Positions 8,014-16,723 of a stretch of DNA of 64,000 bases are shown here, piece after piece. The notes under the pieces are model-generated. The model did not search any database. It was not told the origin of the DNA and was given only the letters and a program-made list of their open reading frames with translations. A program made the translations under genes and the position numbers. The first letter of the stretch is position 1. Every line of letters starts with the position of its first letter. Source of the DNA: Bacteroidota bacterium (GTDB taxonomy: Bacteria > Bacteroidota > Bacteroidia > UKL13-3); the NCBI GenBank assembly GCA_027487835.1, contig JAIYCU010000034.1, positions 35,315 through 99,314 on the forward strand. The letters are read 5' to 3'.

Positions 8014-8364
8014 GTCGAACCCTGGTCCGGAAGTGCAATGGTCACGCTTTCTTCACGTTTAGCACAACATTGTTTTCAGCTTAGGCAGGTTGTTGTGCTT
8101 ACCAACCCAAACTATATTTACTAAATACTCTTTACAGCCAGTAACCACACTGCAAAAAGACCTTGTCTGATGACGGTTCTAATGGCAATACGACAAGACA
8201 AGTACTACCGAACCGAAGGCATCGCGTAATCTTCCTGATTAGGCAGCCATTGCGAATTGAGTTTCGCCAACTATGGTTTTGGAAATTGAGATTATAGTGC
8301 CAACTGTCCAATGCACTACATGCTTACATGCCAATCAATCACCCCGTCAATACCGGTCAGCCCC
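8000..8364 (-). ncRNA. ssrA: Transfer-messenger RNA (tmRNA)
   Basis: The minus strand begins GGGGCTGACCGGTATTGACG, the usual tmRNA 5' end, and ends GGTTCGACTCCCTGCAGCTCC plus A (the T-arm and the 3' half of the acceptor stem; the 5' GGGGCTG pairs with CAGCTCC). The messenger part reads GGC GAA ACT CAA TTC GCA ATG GCT GCC TAA, giving the tag (A)GETQFAMAA, close to known Bacteroidota tags. The following genomic bases are CTA, not CCA, so CCA must be added by enzyme. It rescues stalled ribosomes and marks the peptide for proteolysis. Confidence 0.97.
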
Positions 8365-8398
8365 AGAATTAAAGAACTAGCCTACAAAGATACACGCT

Positions 8399-9703
8399 CT
8401 ACTCGCATTTCAACAAACATTTTTCTTTCTTAGCATATGATTTACACCAATGTATCAATGTTAAACTGTCGCGGGCATTTACATTAATCACCCTATACCC
8501 TCCTACCGCATCCAAGCGCCAGGCCCACTCGCTGTTGGTTTGCGTTTGTCCATTGTCATACCACCATGCGGTATATTGCTTTTGTCCTTCTTTCTCTAAA
8601 CAACCCATCATTACTGGCAAGCTCCCAATGTTTGTGGCTTTAAATTCTTTTAAACTATAGCCAGAGGCTCGCCAGCATATCTGCGGTGGATGCCCCCCTT
8701 CAAAGGGCCGCATTTTTGGTTTAAGGTATATCAACACACTGTCATTGCTCAACTGCACCACCCCTTCTGCTTGCATTTTTTTAGCATATCCTTTCACTTG
8801 TAATTCCTCCAAAGCTTGGTCCTGCCTAAACTTGGCTATTGATATCCAGCCTACACTTATCATTATCGCCAACAAAAAAGACAGTGCCAATGAATAGTTA
8901 CCACCATTCACTTTCCCTTCCATTGCTGGCTTTTGCGCCTTTGGTTCAAACCGAAAACTAAAATAGTGTAAGGGTAAAAAGGTGTATAAGAGCAGGCTGG
9001 CCACACCAATTAAATCGTGGCTAAGGGTTTGTGGGGCCGACTTAAACAACACCAATGCCATGATGCGAAACAGGTTGCTAAATAACAATAGGAGTACTAC
9101 AATTAACAAATAAATCAACAATTGCCAGAAGCCATAAAACACACCTTTCTTTTGCTCGCGTTGTGCCAAAATAAGCACAGCACCAAGGCATCCCGTGCCA
9201 ATCATTTTTAGGCCCACGCAGGCCTCGTCTACATAAAATGAAAAGCCATTATTAAGTGTAAAATAGCTTCCTTTATTTTGAACCGAAATGCCTGCAAAGC
9301 TTAACAAGGCTGCACTCCATTCGCTTAATAACAATCGGATGGGAAACGAAAAGATATTCACCACATAATACAATGCAGGCGACATGGCCAACAACAAAGC
9401 CAAGGGAAGATAGCCCATAAAACCAAAGCTCAAAGACAATACCCATAACAACAAACAGCCCGATGCCAAATAGGCAAATACCTGCAATTTTAAAAGGGCC
9501 AGCAAGGCTGTAAAAAACATTGTAAGCCATAGGTAATGCTTGCTTTTTGGGGTGTTTGGTTCAAACCGAACGATAAATGGCGCCATCAATAGTGCAGCCA
9601 TTACTTGAAAGCTTAATAACAAATATTGAGCATTTACCATTACTGCAAATGCCAAGGCCAACAAAGGTGGAAACCACTTTTTTAAATTAAGCGGTAGCTG
9701 CAC
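8399..9703 (-). CDS. xrtN: Exosortase N (XrtN)
   Basis: A multi-pass inner-membrane transpeptidase-like enzyme that should cleave and anchor proteins with a PEP-type C-terminal signal. The three catalytic residues of the family are visible: C162 in DEACVGLKM, R213 in SNLFRIMAL and H229 in LSHDLIG (numbered from the start chosen here). About eight membrane segments are followed by a periplasmic C-terminal domain of about 140 residues. The open frame extends 27 codons further upstream into the preceding gene. I chose the GTG with GGAG 12 bases before it, because upstream residues are not exosortase-like. It overlaps the VIT gene by 17 bp, so the two are coupled. Confidence 0.85.
   Translation of the reverse strand: MQLPLNLKKWFPPLLALAFAVMVNAQYLLLSFQVMAALLMAPFIVRFEPNTPKSKHYLWLTMFFTALLALLKLQVFAYLASGCLLLWVLSLSFGFMGYLPLALLLAMSPALYYVVNIFSFPIRLLLSEWSAALLSFAGISVQNKGSYFTLNNGFSFYVDEACVGLKMIGTGCLGAVLILAQREQKKGVFYGFWQLLIYLLIVVLLLLFSNLFRIMALVLFKSAPQTLSHDLIGVASLLLYTFLPLHYFSFRFEPKAQKPAMEGKVNGGNYSLALSFLLAIMISVGWISIAKFRQDQALEELQVKGYAKKMQAEGVVQLSNDSVLIYLKPKMRPFEGGHPPQICWRASGYSLKEFKATNIGSLPVMMGCLEKEGQKQYTAWWYDNGQTQTNSEWAWRLDAVGGYRVINVNARDSLTLIHWCKSYAKKEKCLLKCE
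8943..8952. repeat. GGTTCAAACC / GGTTTGAACC iterated 10-mer (family entry)
   Basis: First of 15 exact copies found by eye. The others start at 9558, 11562, 13620, 14067, 22771, 23429, 32101, 41756, 41999, 47083, 50941, 52489, 56031 and 59800. The arms GGTT and AACC are inverted; 7 copies read GGTTCAAACC and 8 read GGTTTGAACC on the plus strand. Twelve lie in genes, encoding VQT, GLNQ or RFEP/FKP depending on frame. Flanks often extend to TTTCGGTTTGAACC. Close variants occur at 23086 (GGGTCAAACC), 48904 (GGTTCGAACC) and 51898. About 0.1 copies are expected by chance. Confidence 0.85.
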
Positions 9704-12230
9704 TTTGGCGTTTTCTCCAATATACAAACAACAAAAATAGCAAGGCTCCAAATAAAGCCCATTCATGCGGCTCGGGCACAGCACCGCCTTCTAAGAAATC
9801 GGCATTACCCAGCGAGTTTTGGTTCTTTTTAATGCCAAAGCGCTCATAGTCGTCTTCGGATTCTAGCACCAACAAGCTGCTAACCGGACTCAACACATAA
9901 GCCGCTTCTGCCATACCCAATAAGGCGGTTTCATACTTTTGCTTTTCGAAATAATGACTACCCAAGGTTCGCATGAGTTGCGAGTAACTATACAAACGCA
10001 TGAGATGGTCGGGTGCAGATGCATTTGAAACGGAGGAGCTTCGCAATTCATTGGCTGGCAGCTGACTTGCTGTTATATACAAACCGCTCTCTTTAATGTA
10101 AATTAAGGAATCATTCTCAGGCATTGAAGGCCAATTGTTTTGTTGCAAGTAAGCCTTCACCTGGTTTAGGTCGAAGGCTTGGTATTGAATGCACCTTAGC
10201 TCATTGAGGGTTTTATAAAAGGGCGAGAATGACTCGCTAATATTCACCACTCGTAACGCACCATGATGTTGTTGCAACCATGTTTGTAGGTGTTGGGCAT
10301 AATCGTATCCTTTGAGGTCGTCTAAAACCGGACTTTTATGCGAGGTTTTGGTAATGAGAATACTTTGTTGTGGGTTTTTAATTTGGTATAAACAAGGCAA
10401 TCCAAATTGGTAGTTTTTATACTTTTTAAAAATGCGCTCTGCATCATCGGGGGCAATGGCTTCTTTTTGATGGGTTAGGGCATACACTTGTTTGCCTTTG
10501 AGCATTTCTATAACAGATTTAAACTCGTCTAAGGTCCATTGTGCATTTAGGTCTATATAGGCATCTTTTGCGTTAAAGCTTGCTAATTTTGGGGTTGCAG
10601 GAGCCATCTGGTAGCGAATGTTGCCAAAGGTAAAAGGGGTGGTACTAAGTGGCACCTCATTTAACTGCAAGCTCCAGTTAGGCAAATAATCTCCAGCATA
10701 GCTAATGGTTTGATTCGACTCTTGTTTCCATTCCTCGGGCATGCTCGAAACAATAGTTGGCATCATGAGTTGAATGTTTAGCGCTTCCCGGGCATGTTTA
10801 GCAAGCGGCCCTTCAAACCAAACATTCTCTAACAAGAGCTTGCCAGCTTGGTGTTTTAGTGGTGAGGTAAAGCCAATTTTAAACACACGGTCTTCCTTGC
10901 TTGTGCAAGGAAACACAGATACGCTTACCCTATTTCCTTCGCGCCAATGGGCAATGGCAGGGTCTCTGCGTTCAACCCCTACAATGGTTTTAAAGGCAGA
11001 GTCGGCACGCTGACGTGTGGTAAGCCTAGACTTCTCCTCCTTGCCATTTACCCATAAAGAGAGGGAGGTAACAATGGAGCCTTCAGGCAGGTGAAAGGTA
11101 TAATAGGCTTGTTGGGTTTCAGAAACAAACAGCACATCTTCCGAGGTTTTGCCTTGGTTTTTGATGGTAAGAATTTTCTCTTGGTAGGCAAATCTGTGTT
11201 CTGGATACACTTTTATTTGGGTGCTCACGCTTTGGGTAATGAGGCTATTTCCGCTCCACAGGCGTTCGTCTGTTTTGTGGCGTTGGTCGCGGCGAATATT
11301 AATCAAAGCCAAGGCACTTGCTTGGTCGAGGGCAGGGCTTCCAAAAAAAGCATTGCCAATAATTGCTAAAGGGTTATGGTATTTGCGATCGCCATTGGCA
11401 TTTACCCCAAAACCGTCTTCAAAAAACCGTTGAGAGATGTGCGAAGACAAGGCAATTTCGTCGGCAATGGGATGGGAAGTTAATTGTTGGGCCAAGGCAA
11501 TGTGCAAAGGCAATTGGGCTTGGCTACTTAGGTAATTTTTTGCGCTAATGTCTTTTATTTCGGTTTGAACCGAATGCCATTGATACAACCAAAAGCTTAG
11601 AATAAGTAGAGGGGTAGCCAACCCAATGAGGTATGGTTTCCAAAGAAATTGTTGGTCTTTGCGTAGGGCGCTTAGTAAGAGTAAACCCCAAAACAAGGGT
11701 ACAAAGGTGTGGGTAGAGAGCAGAAAAAAGAAACTGCCCAAAAGGGCAATAGGCATTAAGGGAAGCAGGTAAAGGTTAAGGTAAATGATGAGCACTGTAG
11801 CACTTCCTGCTAGGGCGTAAAATAAGGCGCGCATTCGCGCGCCTATCATCTGCAAATACGGGAAGCTCAACAAAAACGCCGCACTGGAAAATACATATAA
11901 ATTTAACCACCACGGAAACCTTGCAAAAACAGGAATGAGCGTATTTAAAGAAAAAGCACTGATGGTAAACAACAAAACAAAATTAACCCAGCAGGCATAC
12001 GGAATGGCCATTCGCTTGCCAGTTTCGGGATGCCTTTTAACCGCAAAGCCAAACCAAAGGTGCACAAGGTAGAATAGACTTATCAAGCCATTAAACAAAA
12101 AGCAGATAAAAACAGTGTCGCTTGTTTTGGAAGTGAATTGCTGTAACAAGTAAATCAAGAACGAAAAACCAATAAGTGTTACTCCTAAAATGTAAGAGTT
12201 TTTGTGAGGGGTTTTAAGGGGCGATTGCAT
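9687..12230 (-). CDS. XrtN-system VIT domain protein (PEP-type sorted membrane protein)
   Basis: 847 residues and the likely sole substrate of the adjacent exosortase. The N-terminal third is membrane-embedded (about eight hydrophobic segments to residue 225). A VIT domain follows (roughly 330-460: QSVSTQIKVYPEHRF, then YTFHLPEGSIVTSLSLWVNG and the ERRDPA motif). The C-terminus carries a sorting signal: PEP at 819-821, a hydrophobic helix ALFGALLFLLFVYW and the basic tail RKRQ. This pairing of one target with one enzyme is the described XrtN arrangement. The biological role is unknown. It is the first gene of the pair. Confidence 0.88.
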   Translation of the reverse strand: MQSPLKTPHKNSYILGVTLIGFSFLIYLLQQFTSKTSDTVFICFLFNGLISLFYLVHLWFGFAVKRHPETGKRMAIPYACWVNFVLLFTISAFSLNTLIPVFARFPWWLNLYVFSSAAFLLSFPYLQMIGARMRALFYALAGSATVLIIYLNLYLLPLMPIALLGSFFFLLSTHTFVPLFWGLLLLSALRKDQQFLWKPYLIGLATPLLILSFWLYQWHSVQTEIKDISAKNYLSSQAQLPLHIALAQQLTSHPIADEIALSSHISQRFFEDGFGVNANGDRKYHNPLAIIGNAFFGSPALDQASALALINIRRDQRHKTDERLWSGNSLITQSVSTQIKVYPEHRFAYQEKILTIKNQGKTSEDVLFVSETQQAYYTFHLPEGSIVTSLSLWVNGKEEKSRLTTRQRADSAFKTIVGVERRDPAIAHWREGNRVSVSVFPCTSKEDRVFKIGFTSPLKHQAGKLLLENVWFEGPLAKHAREALNIQLMMPTIVSSMPEEWKQESNQTISYAGDYLPNWSLQLNEVPLSTTPFTFGNIRYQMAPATPKLASFNAKDAYIDLNAQWTLDEFKSVIEMLKGKQVYALTHQKEAIAPDDAERIFKKYKNYQFGLPCLYQIKNPQQSILITKTSHKSPVLDDLKGYDYAQHLQTWLQQHHGALRVVNISESFSPFYKTLNELRCIQYQAFDLNQVKAYLQQNNWPSMPENDSLIYIKESGLYITASQLPANELRSSSVSNASAPDHLMRLYSYSQLMRTLGSHYFEKQKYETALLGMAEAAYVLSPVSSLLVLESEDDYERFGIKKNQNSLGNADFLEGGAVPEPHEWALFGALLFLLFVYWRKRQSAATA

Positions 12231-12317
12231 GTAATAAAATTTCAGGTTACAACGAAACTACAAGCTCTAAGGTATGAAAAGTAAAACTTTTACGCTTTAT
12301 TGTTTTTATTTGTGCCA

Positions 12318-13067
12318 TTGAAAACGCTGTTCGCTATACTTATTCTTTTCCTGATGAGTTTTGGGTCAACCCAAATCCAAGCCCAACAAGTACCCAGCGG
12401 CTTTTTGTTACGTGGGTATATTCTAGGTGCCGATACCACCAATACCATTCCTTTGGCCAATATCCTTAAAAAACCTTCGGGTGAGCGCTACATTAGCAAC
12501 CGCTTTGGCGCTTTTGGCATAAGGGTGCAAGAAGATGACACCCTTGTATTCTCGGTCATTGGTTACCAAAATTACATCCTGCCTGTTAAGAAATATGTGG
12601 TCAATAACCTCACAGACCCCATTCGGGTGCGCATGAAATCTACTGTGTATAAACTCAAAGAAGCAGAAGTAAACTATAACCAAAAGAAAAAAGACAGCGT
12701 AGCCCGTGCTGCCGCAAAAATATTAAAAACTAGTCCGGTATTGAACGATTATAACCACCAACGCTCTTGGATACTTGGCTATACGGGCGCCCCTTTGAGC
12801 GATTTACTCTCCCAAGGAAATTCTAGGTTGGCGCAATACGAAAAAATAGAACGCTTGCGGGCTTTGTATTATGAGCAAGAAATGGTAGACCATAAATATA
12901 CCGACGAATTGGTAATTAGGGCCACTGGCATGCCGCCTAAAAGGGTGGCTGAGTTCAAAAAATTCTGCAACCTCCCCCACTATTTTATCCTCAATTCTAA
13001 CGATTATGATTTGGTGCTTGCCATCCGCAATTGCTACGAGGACTTCAAAAAAACCATTCCCAAGTAA
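12318..13067 (+). CDS. Exported carboxypeptidase-regulatory-like domain protein
   Basis: About 249 residues. The frame has no ATG near the front; a TTG gives MKTLFAILILFLMSFGSTQIQAQ, an ideal signal peptide, whereas a TTG 18 bases earlier adds six residues. The mature N-terminal half is a CarboxypepD_reg-like beta-sandwich (LRGYILGADTTNTIPLANIL, here split at LRGYIL and IPLANIL; then FGAFGIRV and DTLVFSVIGYQ). The C-terminal half is helical and charged, ending in YDLVLAIRNCYEDFKK. It is divergent to the VIT gene. Such small proteins are common in Bacteroidota envelopes; function unknown. Confidence 0.8.
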   Translation: MKTLFAILILFLMSFGSTQIQAQQVPSGFLLRGYILGADTTNTIPLANILKKPSGERYISNRFGAFGIRVQEDDTLVFSVIGYQNYILPVKKYVVNNLTDPIRVRMKSTVYKLKEAEVNYNQKKKDSVARAAAKILKTSPVLNDYNHQRSWILGYTGAPLSDLLSQGNSRLAQYEKIERLRALYYEQEMVDHKYTDELVIRATGMPPKRVAEFKKFCNLPHYFILNSNDYDLVLAIRNCYEDFKKTIPK

Positions 13068-13143
13068 AAATTTAAACATTTGTTAACCAAATAGTTCTTG
13101 CAATTTAATTTGGAGTTCGTAGCTTTATAAAAACATAAAAGCA

Positions 13144-13617
13144 ATGGACTGGAGAAAATTCAACGGAGAAAAAATCAAACAGGAAATTGATTTAGAAGTA
13201 GAGCAAATTATCCTCAAAGAAAGAGAAGCTGGCCACAAGTTAAAGATTTGTATTGGCACCGATTCGCAGGTAACTTGTGGGGTAACAGAGTTTGCCACTG
13301 TTATTGTTTTTGTTCGACCCAAGCACGGGGGATTTATGCTTATTTCAAGCGAGAAAAGCAAACAAAAATTCACCTTAAAAGAAAGGATGATAGAAGAAGT
13401 GAGCAGGTCAATTCAGATTGCTTATAAAATTTGTCCCTTGTTAGACAAACACGAAGTAGATTTAGAAGTACATGCCGATATCAATACCAATCCGCAGTTT
13501 AAATCTAACTCGGCCTTGAGCGATGCCATGGGCTATATCCTTGGAATGGGCTTTGTGTTTAAAGCCAAGCCAGATGCCTTTGCCAGCAGCTATTGTGCGA
13601 ATAAAATTGTGCATTAA
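13144..13617 (+). CDS. YkuK-like RNase H-fold protein (DUF458)
   Basis: 157 residues matching the YkuK/DUF458 family, which has an RNase H-like fold. Visible marks are ICIGTDSQVT (38-47) with the first acidic residue, an ATVIVFVRPKHGG strand pair, a conserved ERMIEEV helix, HADINTNP (114-121) and the ending ASSYCANKIVH. The acidic residues D43 and D116 are candidates for metal binding. Biochemical activity of the family is not established. It is transcribed alone or with the next gene, 27 bp downstream. Confidence 0.88.
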   Translation: MDWRKFNGEKIKQEIDLEVEQIILKEREAGHKLKICIGTDSQVTCGVTEFATVIVFVRPKHGGFMLISSEKSKQKFTLKERMIEEVSRSIQIAYKICPLLDKHEVDLEVHADINTNPQFKSNSALSDAMGYILGMGFVFKAKPDAFASSYCANKIVH

Positions 13618-13619
13618 TT

Positions 13620-13637
13620 GGTTTGAACCTACCTTTG
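13620..13637 (+). promoter_or_regulatory. Iterated 10-mer followed by a -7 element
   Basis: GGTTTGAACC at 13620-13629 abuts TACCTTTG (13630-13637), a perfect TAnnTTTG, seven bases before the next ATG. This is one of only three intergenic copies of the 10-mer in the window. Confidence 0.55.
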
Positions 13638-13644
13638 CCTTTGC

Positions 13645-14049
13645 ATGTTAAAAGATATAAAAGTAGAAAGTTTTGAAGGAGTTGCCGTTGCCGTAGTGCA
13701 CGAGTTAAGCGACGAAATGGAAATGGTTTGGAATGTATATGCCATTAACTATACCCAACAATTAATGTATGGCGTATTGGTTAGCAGTAAAGGCTATGGT
13801 ACCCTAAATGGTGAAGAGAAGACAACCAGTGCACTCAGGCATTTTTTAGATGAAATTCCTGCCCTAAGTTATGTTAAAATAGAACCTATCCAGCCCGAAT
13901 TATTTTCAATTACCAATGAATATTGGATGAGCTATTATATTGAAAATAAAATATATGAGCGCAAATATATTTTTGAACCTACCAGCAACATAGAAGATAA
14001 ACTAGAAACAGTAAGCCTGCTTAACAAGCCAGGGATACTGCTGTTATAG
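13645..14049 (+). CDS. Conserved hypothetical protein
   Basis: 134 residues, cytosolic, no signal peptide or membrane segment. It is an alpha/beta sequence with strands FEGVAVAVVHE and MVWNVYAINY, a GVLVSSKGYG turn, and a helix near ALRHFLDEIP. I recognise it as a type of small protein often carried by Bacteroidota but cannot name a domain. Its 3' end overlaps the convergent DUF5329-like gene by 29 bp, so the two transcripts are antisense at their ends. Confidence 0.75.
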   Translation: MLKDIKVESFEGVAVAVVHELSDEMEMVWNVYAINYTQQLMYGVLVSSKGYGTLNGEEKTTSALRHFLDEIPALSYVKIEPIQPELFSITNEYWMSYYIENKIYERKYIFEPTSNIEDKLETVSLLNKPGILLL

Positions 14050-14479
14050 GTTTATTATAAAGTTTCGGTTTGAACCCAAACTTACCCGACTCAAGTTTTT
14101 TGAGTTCATGGTACAATACATCTCTTACAGGCATGATTACGCCATTGGGAAACTTTATTTTATAGGGTTCGCCACTTACACTACTTTTAGAGGCAAGGTA
14201 ATCAATAAACTCTCTGGCAGTTTTAATTTTCTTACCCGCTTTTTCGCGCTTCATACGAAGGTGTTTAGCAGCATCAGTGGCGTTGTATTCACTCCCATTC
14301 CTTATAAAAATTACATTTGATTTCTCGATGTATTGAATAAGAAACGTAATCTTTTGTTCTTCATTCATAGCGCTGGTTTGTAAGAGACCCCCAATGGCAA
14401 AAACTTGGGATAGATAAAGACTAAGCAAAGTAATTAATCCAAACAAAGAAAATTGGTGAAAGGGTGAGGTTTTTTTCAT
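14021..14479 (-). CDS. Exported DUF5329-like protein
   Basis: About 152 residues from the ATG chosen here, which starts a signal peptide (KKTSPFHQFSLFGLITLLSL, cleaved near VFA). The mature part fits DUF5329: NEEQKITFLIQYIEKS, FIRNGSEYNATDAAKHLRMKRE (split at FIRNGSEY and AAKHL), TAREFIDYLASKSS, and GVIMPVRDVLYHELKKLE. The open frame runs 63 codons further upstream, but that part translates the palindromic repeats at the divergent promoter and is not protein-like. Periplasmic; function unknown. Confidence 0.8.
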   Translation of the reverse strand: MKKTSPFHQFSLFGLITLLSLYLSQVFAIGGLLQTSAMNEEQKITFLIQYIEKSNVIFIRNGSEYNATDAAKHLRMKREKAGKKIKTAREFIDYLASKSSVSGEPYKIKFPNGVIMPVRDVLYHELKKLESGKFGFKPKLYNKPITAVSLAC

Positions 14480-14529
14480 GGTAAATGGACTAACTGTTTG
14501 CATGGGCAATTTAAATATAAAATACCAAA

Positions 14530-14618
14530 TTCCCCAATTAACCATACTTTTTGGGGAACGTATTCCCCAAATAACCATACTTTTTGGGGAATTAATTCCC
14601 CAAAAAGGAATATATTTG
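14530..14618. promoter_or_regulatory. Tandem TTCCCCAA...TTGGGGAA palindromes at a divergent promoter
   Basis: Two hairpin units, TTCCCCAA, about 13 bases (AACCATAC inside), TTGGGGAA, occupy 14530-14558 and 14563-14591. The second merges into the perfect 16-bp palindrome GGGGAATTAATTCCCC (14586-14601). TATATTTG (a TAnnTTTG -7 element) follows at 14611-14618, 25 bases before the ATPase start. The repeats cover the -33 region, so they look like an operator. Their position also makes them part of the leader of the divergent DUF5329-like gene. Confidence 0.75.
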
Positions 14619-14643
14619 TTCCAACAAGTGTGAAATAAACCAA

Positions 14644-15771
14644 ATGATTGTAAGAAAAATACAGCCAAAAATCGAAGAAAAATGCTTTAAGGGCAAGGTT
14701 ATACTAATAACCGGACCGAGGCAGGTTGGCAAATCTACCTTGTTACATGGCATTTGTAAAAAGTTAGGTGATTACCTTTATTTAGATGGAGACGACCCAG
14801 ATGTCAGGACTATGTTAAAAAATCCCAATTTTGAACAATTAAAACTACTTATTGGCAAATACAAAGTGTTGTTGATTGATGAGGCGCAGCGAATTAACAA
14901 TATTGGCTTAAGTGTAAAAATGATTCAAGATCGCCTGAAAGATATACAGGTTTTTGTTAGTGGATCGTCGGCATTAGATATTGGCAATCAATTTCAAGAG
15001 TCGCTGACAGGAAGAAAATGGGAGTTCAACTTGTATCCGATTAGTTGGGAAGAATGGTATGAAAAAAATGATTTCCTAACTGTTTCTCAGCAATTAGAGC
15101 ACCGCATTATCTATGGTATGTACCCAGAAGTTATCAATCATCCGGGAGAAGAGGAAGAGGTATTGAAAGAAATTACAAATAGTTACTTGTATAAAGATAT
15201 TTTAAGCTTAAGTGGAATCAAGAAATCTGAGTTCCTCGAAAAATTATTAAAGGCTTTGGCATTGCAAATTGGCAACGAAGTAAGTTATAATGAATTATCT
15301 CAACTCATAGGAATAGACAAGAAAACTATTAGTTCTTACATAGAATTACTAGAAAAATCATTTATAGTTTACAAGGTAAATTCATATAACAGAAACGAGC
15401 GAAATGAAATAAAAGCTAACAAGAAAATCTATTTTTATGATACTGGAATAAGAAATGCTATCATTAATAATTTCAACCCGCTTTCTATTAGAAATGACAA
15501 AGGCGCCCTTTGGGAAAACTTTGTATTTAACGAGCGGATGAAATATCATCAATATAGAAAGAATAACGTAAACACTTACTTTTGGCGGGCAGTAAAAGGA
15601 GGAGAAATTGATTTAGTTGAGGAGAAAAATGCGATATTGTCTGCCTTCGAAATTAAATGGAACCCAACAAGCAAAGCCAAACTGCCTGCTGCATTTGACA
15701 AACTATACGAGGCAGATTTCAATATCATTCATAAAGACAATCTTTTGAACTTTGTGGCAGATATAAACTAA
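14644..15771 (+). CDS. AAA ATPase with DUF4143 domain
   Basis: 375 residues. The N-terminal AAA_14 domain has Walker A GPRQVGKS (24-31), Walker B VLLIDEAQ (about 74-81) and a sensor-like VFVSGSSALD. The C-terminal DUF4143 (about 190-345) contains a small winged-helix-like stretch (YNELSQLIGIDKKTISSYI, around 210-230) and a PD-(D/E)xK-like segment (ENFVFNE, then FWRAVKGGEIDLVEEK and FEIKW). The nuclease-like residues E, D and ExK are all present. This family is abundant and of unknown role in bacteria and archaea. The palindromic upstream repeats suggest tight control. Confidence 0.92.
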   Translation: MIVRKIQPKIEEKCFKGKVILITGPRQVGKSTLLHGICKKLGDYLYLDGDDPDVRTMLKNPNFEQLKLLIGKYKVLLIDEAQRINNIGLSVKMIQDRLKDIQVFVSGSSALDIGNQFQESLTGRKWEFNLYPISWEEWYEKNDFLTVSQQLEHRIIYGMYPEVINHPGEEEEVLKEITNSYLYKDILSLSGIKKSEFLEKLLKALALQIGNEVSYNELSQLIGIDKKTISSYIELLEKSFIVYKVNSYNRNERNEIKANKKIYFYDTGIRNAIINNFNPLSIRNDKGALWENFVFNERMKYHQYRKNNVNTYFWRAVKGGEIDLVEEKNAILSAFEIKWNPTSKAKLPAAFDKLYEADFNIIHKDNLLNFVADIN

Positions 15772-15845
15772 GCAGACTAAAATGTTTACAATTTATTTCA
15801 ACCTAAAAAAGCATGTTAGATTTACAACTACTAAACTAATCACCA

Positions 15846-16688
15846 TTGAACTCCACCGAATATTTTAACAACTTGGTTGAAGACCTTAGAAAGGTATATG
15901 AAGCAGACGAATCGAGGGCTATTGCTTATTGGATTTTTGAAGATGTGCTGTTGATTAAGCGCGCCCATATTAAGCTCATAGAAAAAGAACTTAGCCTGGG
16001 CGAGGAACTAAAGCTCAATCAAATTAAAGAAAGACTGTTAAAAGGAGAACCCCTTCAATATATTTTAGGATATGCTTGGTTCAAAGACTTAGTATTTAAA
16101 GTAAATTCAAGTGTATTGATTCCACGTCCAGAAACAGAAGAACTGGTGGATTGGGTGCTAAGTGAACAATATGAGGCAAATTCATTTTTAGACATTGGTA
16201 CCGGAAGTGGCTGCATTGCCATTAGCCTTAAACATGCCTTGCCCACAAAGGAAGTAATGGCCGTTGACATTTCTGAGGAAGCACTTTCCATGGCAGCAAG
16301 TAATGCCAAACAAAATAATTGCAAAGTAAATTTTATGGCAGCCTCTGCCTTGGGTTTAACAGGTCATCAAACCTTGCAAAACTTAAATGCCGAAGTATGG
16401 GTTAGCAATCCACCCTATATTTTGGAGGCAGAAAAATCCCAAATGCACCCCAATGTACTGGAATTTGAACCCCACCTGGCCTTGTTTGTAGAAGATGAAG
16501 ACCCCTTGCTATTCTATAAAGAAATCACGAAAGCCTTTCTTGGTTCAACCCGAACCCACAGCCTTTACTTTGAAACCAGCGAGTTATATGAGGAAGCCTT
16601 GAACCATTGGCTACCGACAACAGGCTTAAAAAACCATTTACGTAAAGACATGCAGGGGAAAGTGCGAATGCTTAAGTTGATGAAATAA
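15846..16688 (+). CDS. prmC: Release factor glutamine N5-methyltransferase
   Basis: 280 residues. It methylates the GGQ glutamine of peptide chain release factors with S-adenosylmethionine. Visible are an N-terminal helical domain (1-80), FLDIGTGSGCIAISL (the SAM motif I, about 116-130), VMAVDIS and the diagnostic VSNPPYI (near 186) whose NPPY contacts the glutamine. The frame starts with TTG; no ATG lies between it and the conserved helix, so a TTG start is likely. The closest neighbours are unrelated; it is probably monocistronic. Confidence 0.93.
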   Translation: MNSTEYFNNLVEDLRKVYEADESRAIAYWIFEDVLLIKRAHIKLIEKELSLGEELKLNQIKERLLKGEPLQYILGYAWFKDLVFKVNSSVLIPRPETEELVDWVLSEQYEANSFLDIGTGSGCIAISLKHALPTKEVMAVDISEEALSMAASNAKQNNCKVNFMAASALGLTGHQTLQNLNAEVWVSNPPYILEAEKSQMHPNVLEFEPHLALFVEDEDPLLFYKEITKAFLGSTRTHSLYFETSELYEEALNHWLPTTGLKNHLRKDMQGKVRMLKLMK

Positions 16689-16723
16689 TTTTATTATTTT
16701 GCCAGCTTAATATTCAAATTTTA

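Noticed and set aside
8000..8060. tRNA gene at the acceptor-like sequence
   Set aside because: The sequence is the tRNA-like end of tmRNA; the 5' partner lies 300 bases away as expected for ssrA.
12804..13079. Minus-strand frames inside the exported CarboxypepD-like gene and similar shadows elsewhere
   Set aside because: They lie fully within a better-supported gene and lack coding character.
14480..14668. N-terminal extension of the DUF5329-like protein
   Set aside because: It translates the palindromic promoter repeats and precedes a good signal peptide with its own ATG.
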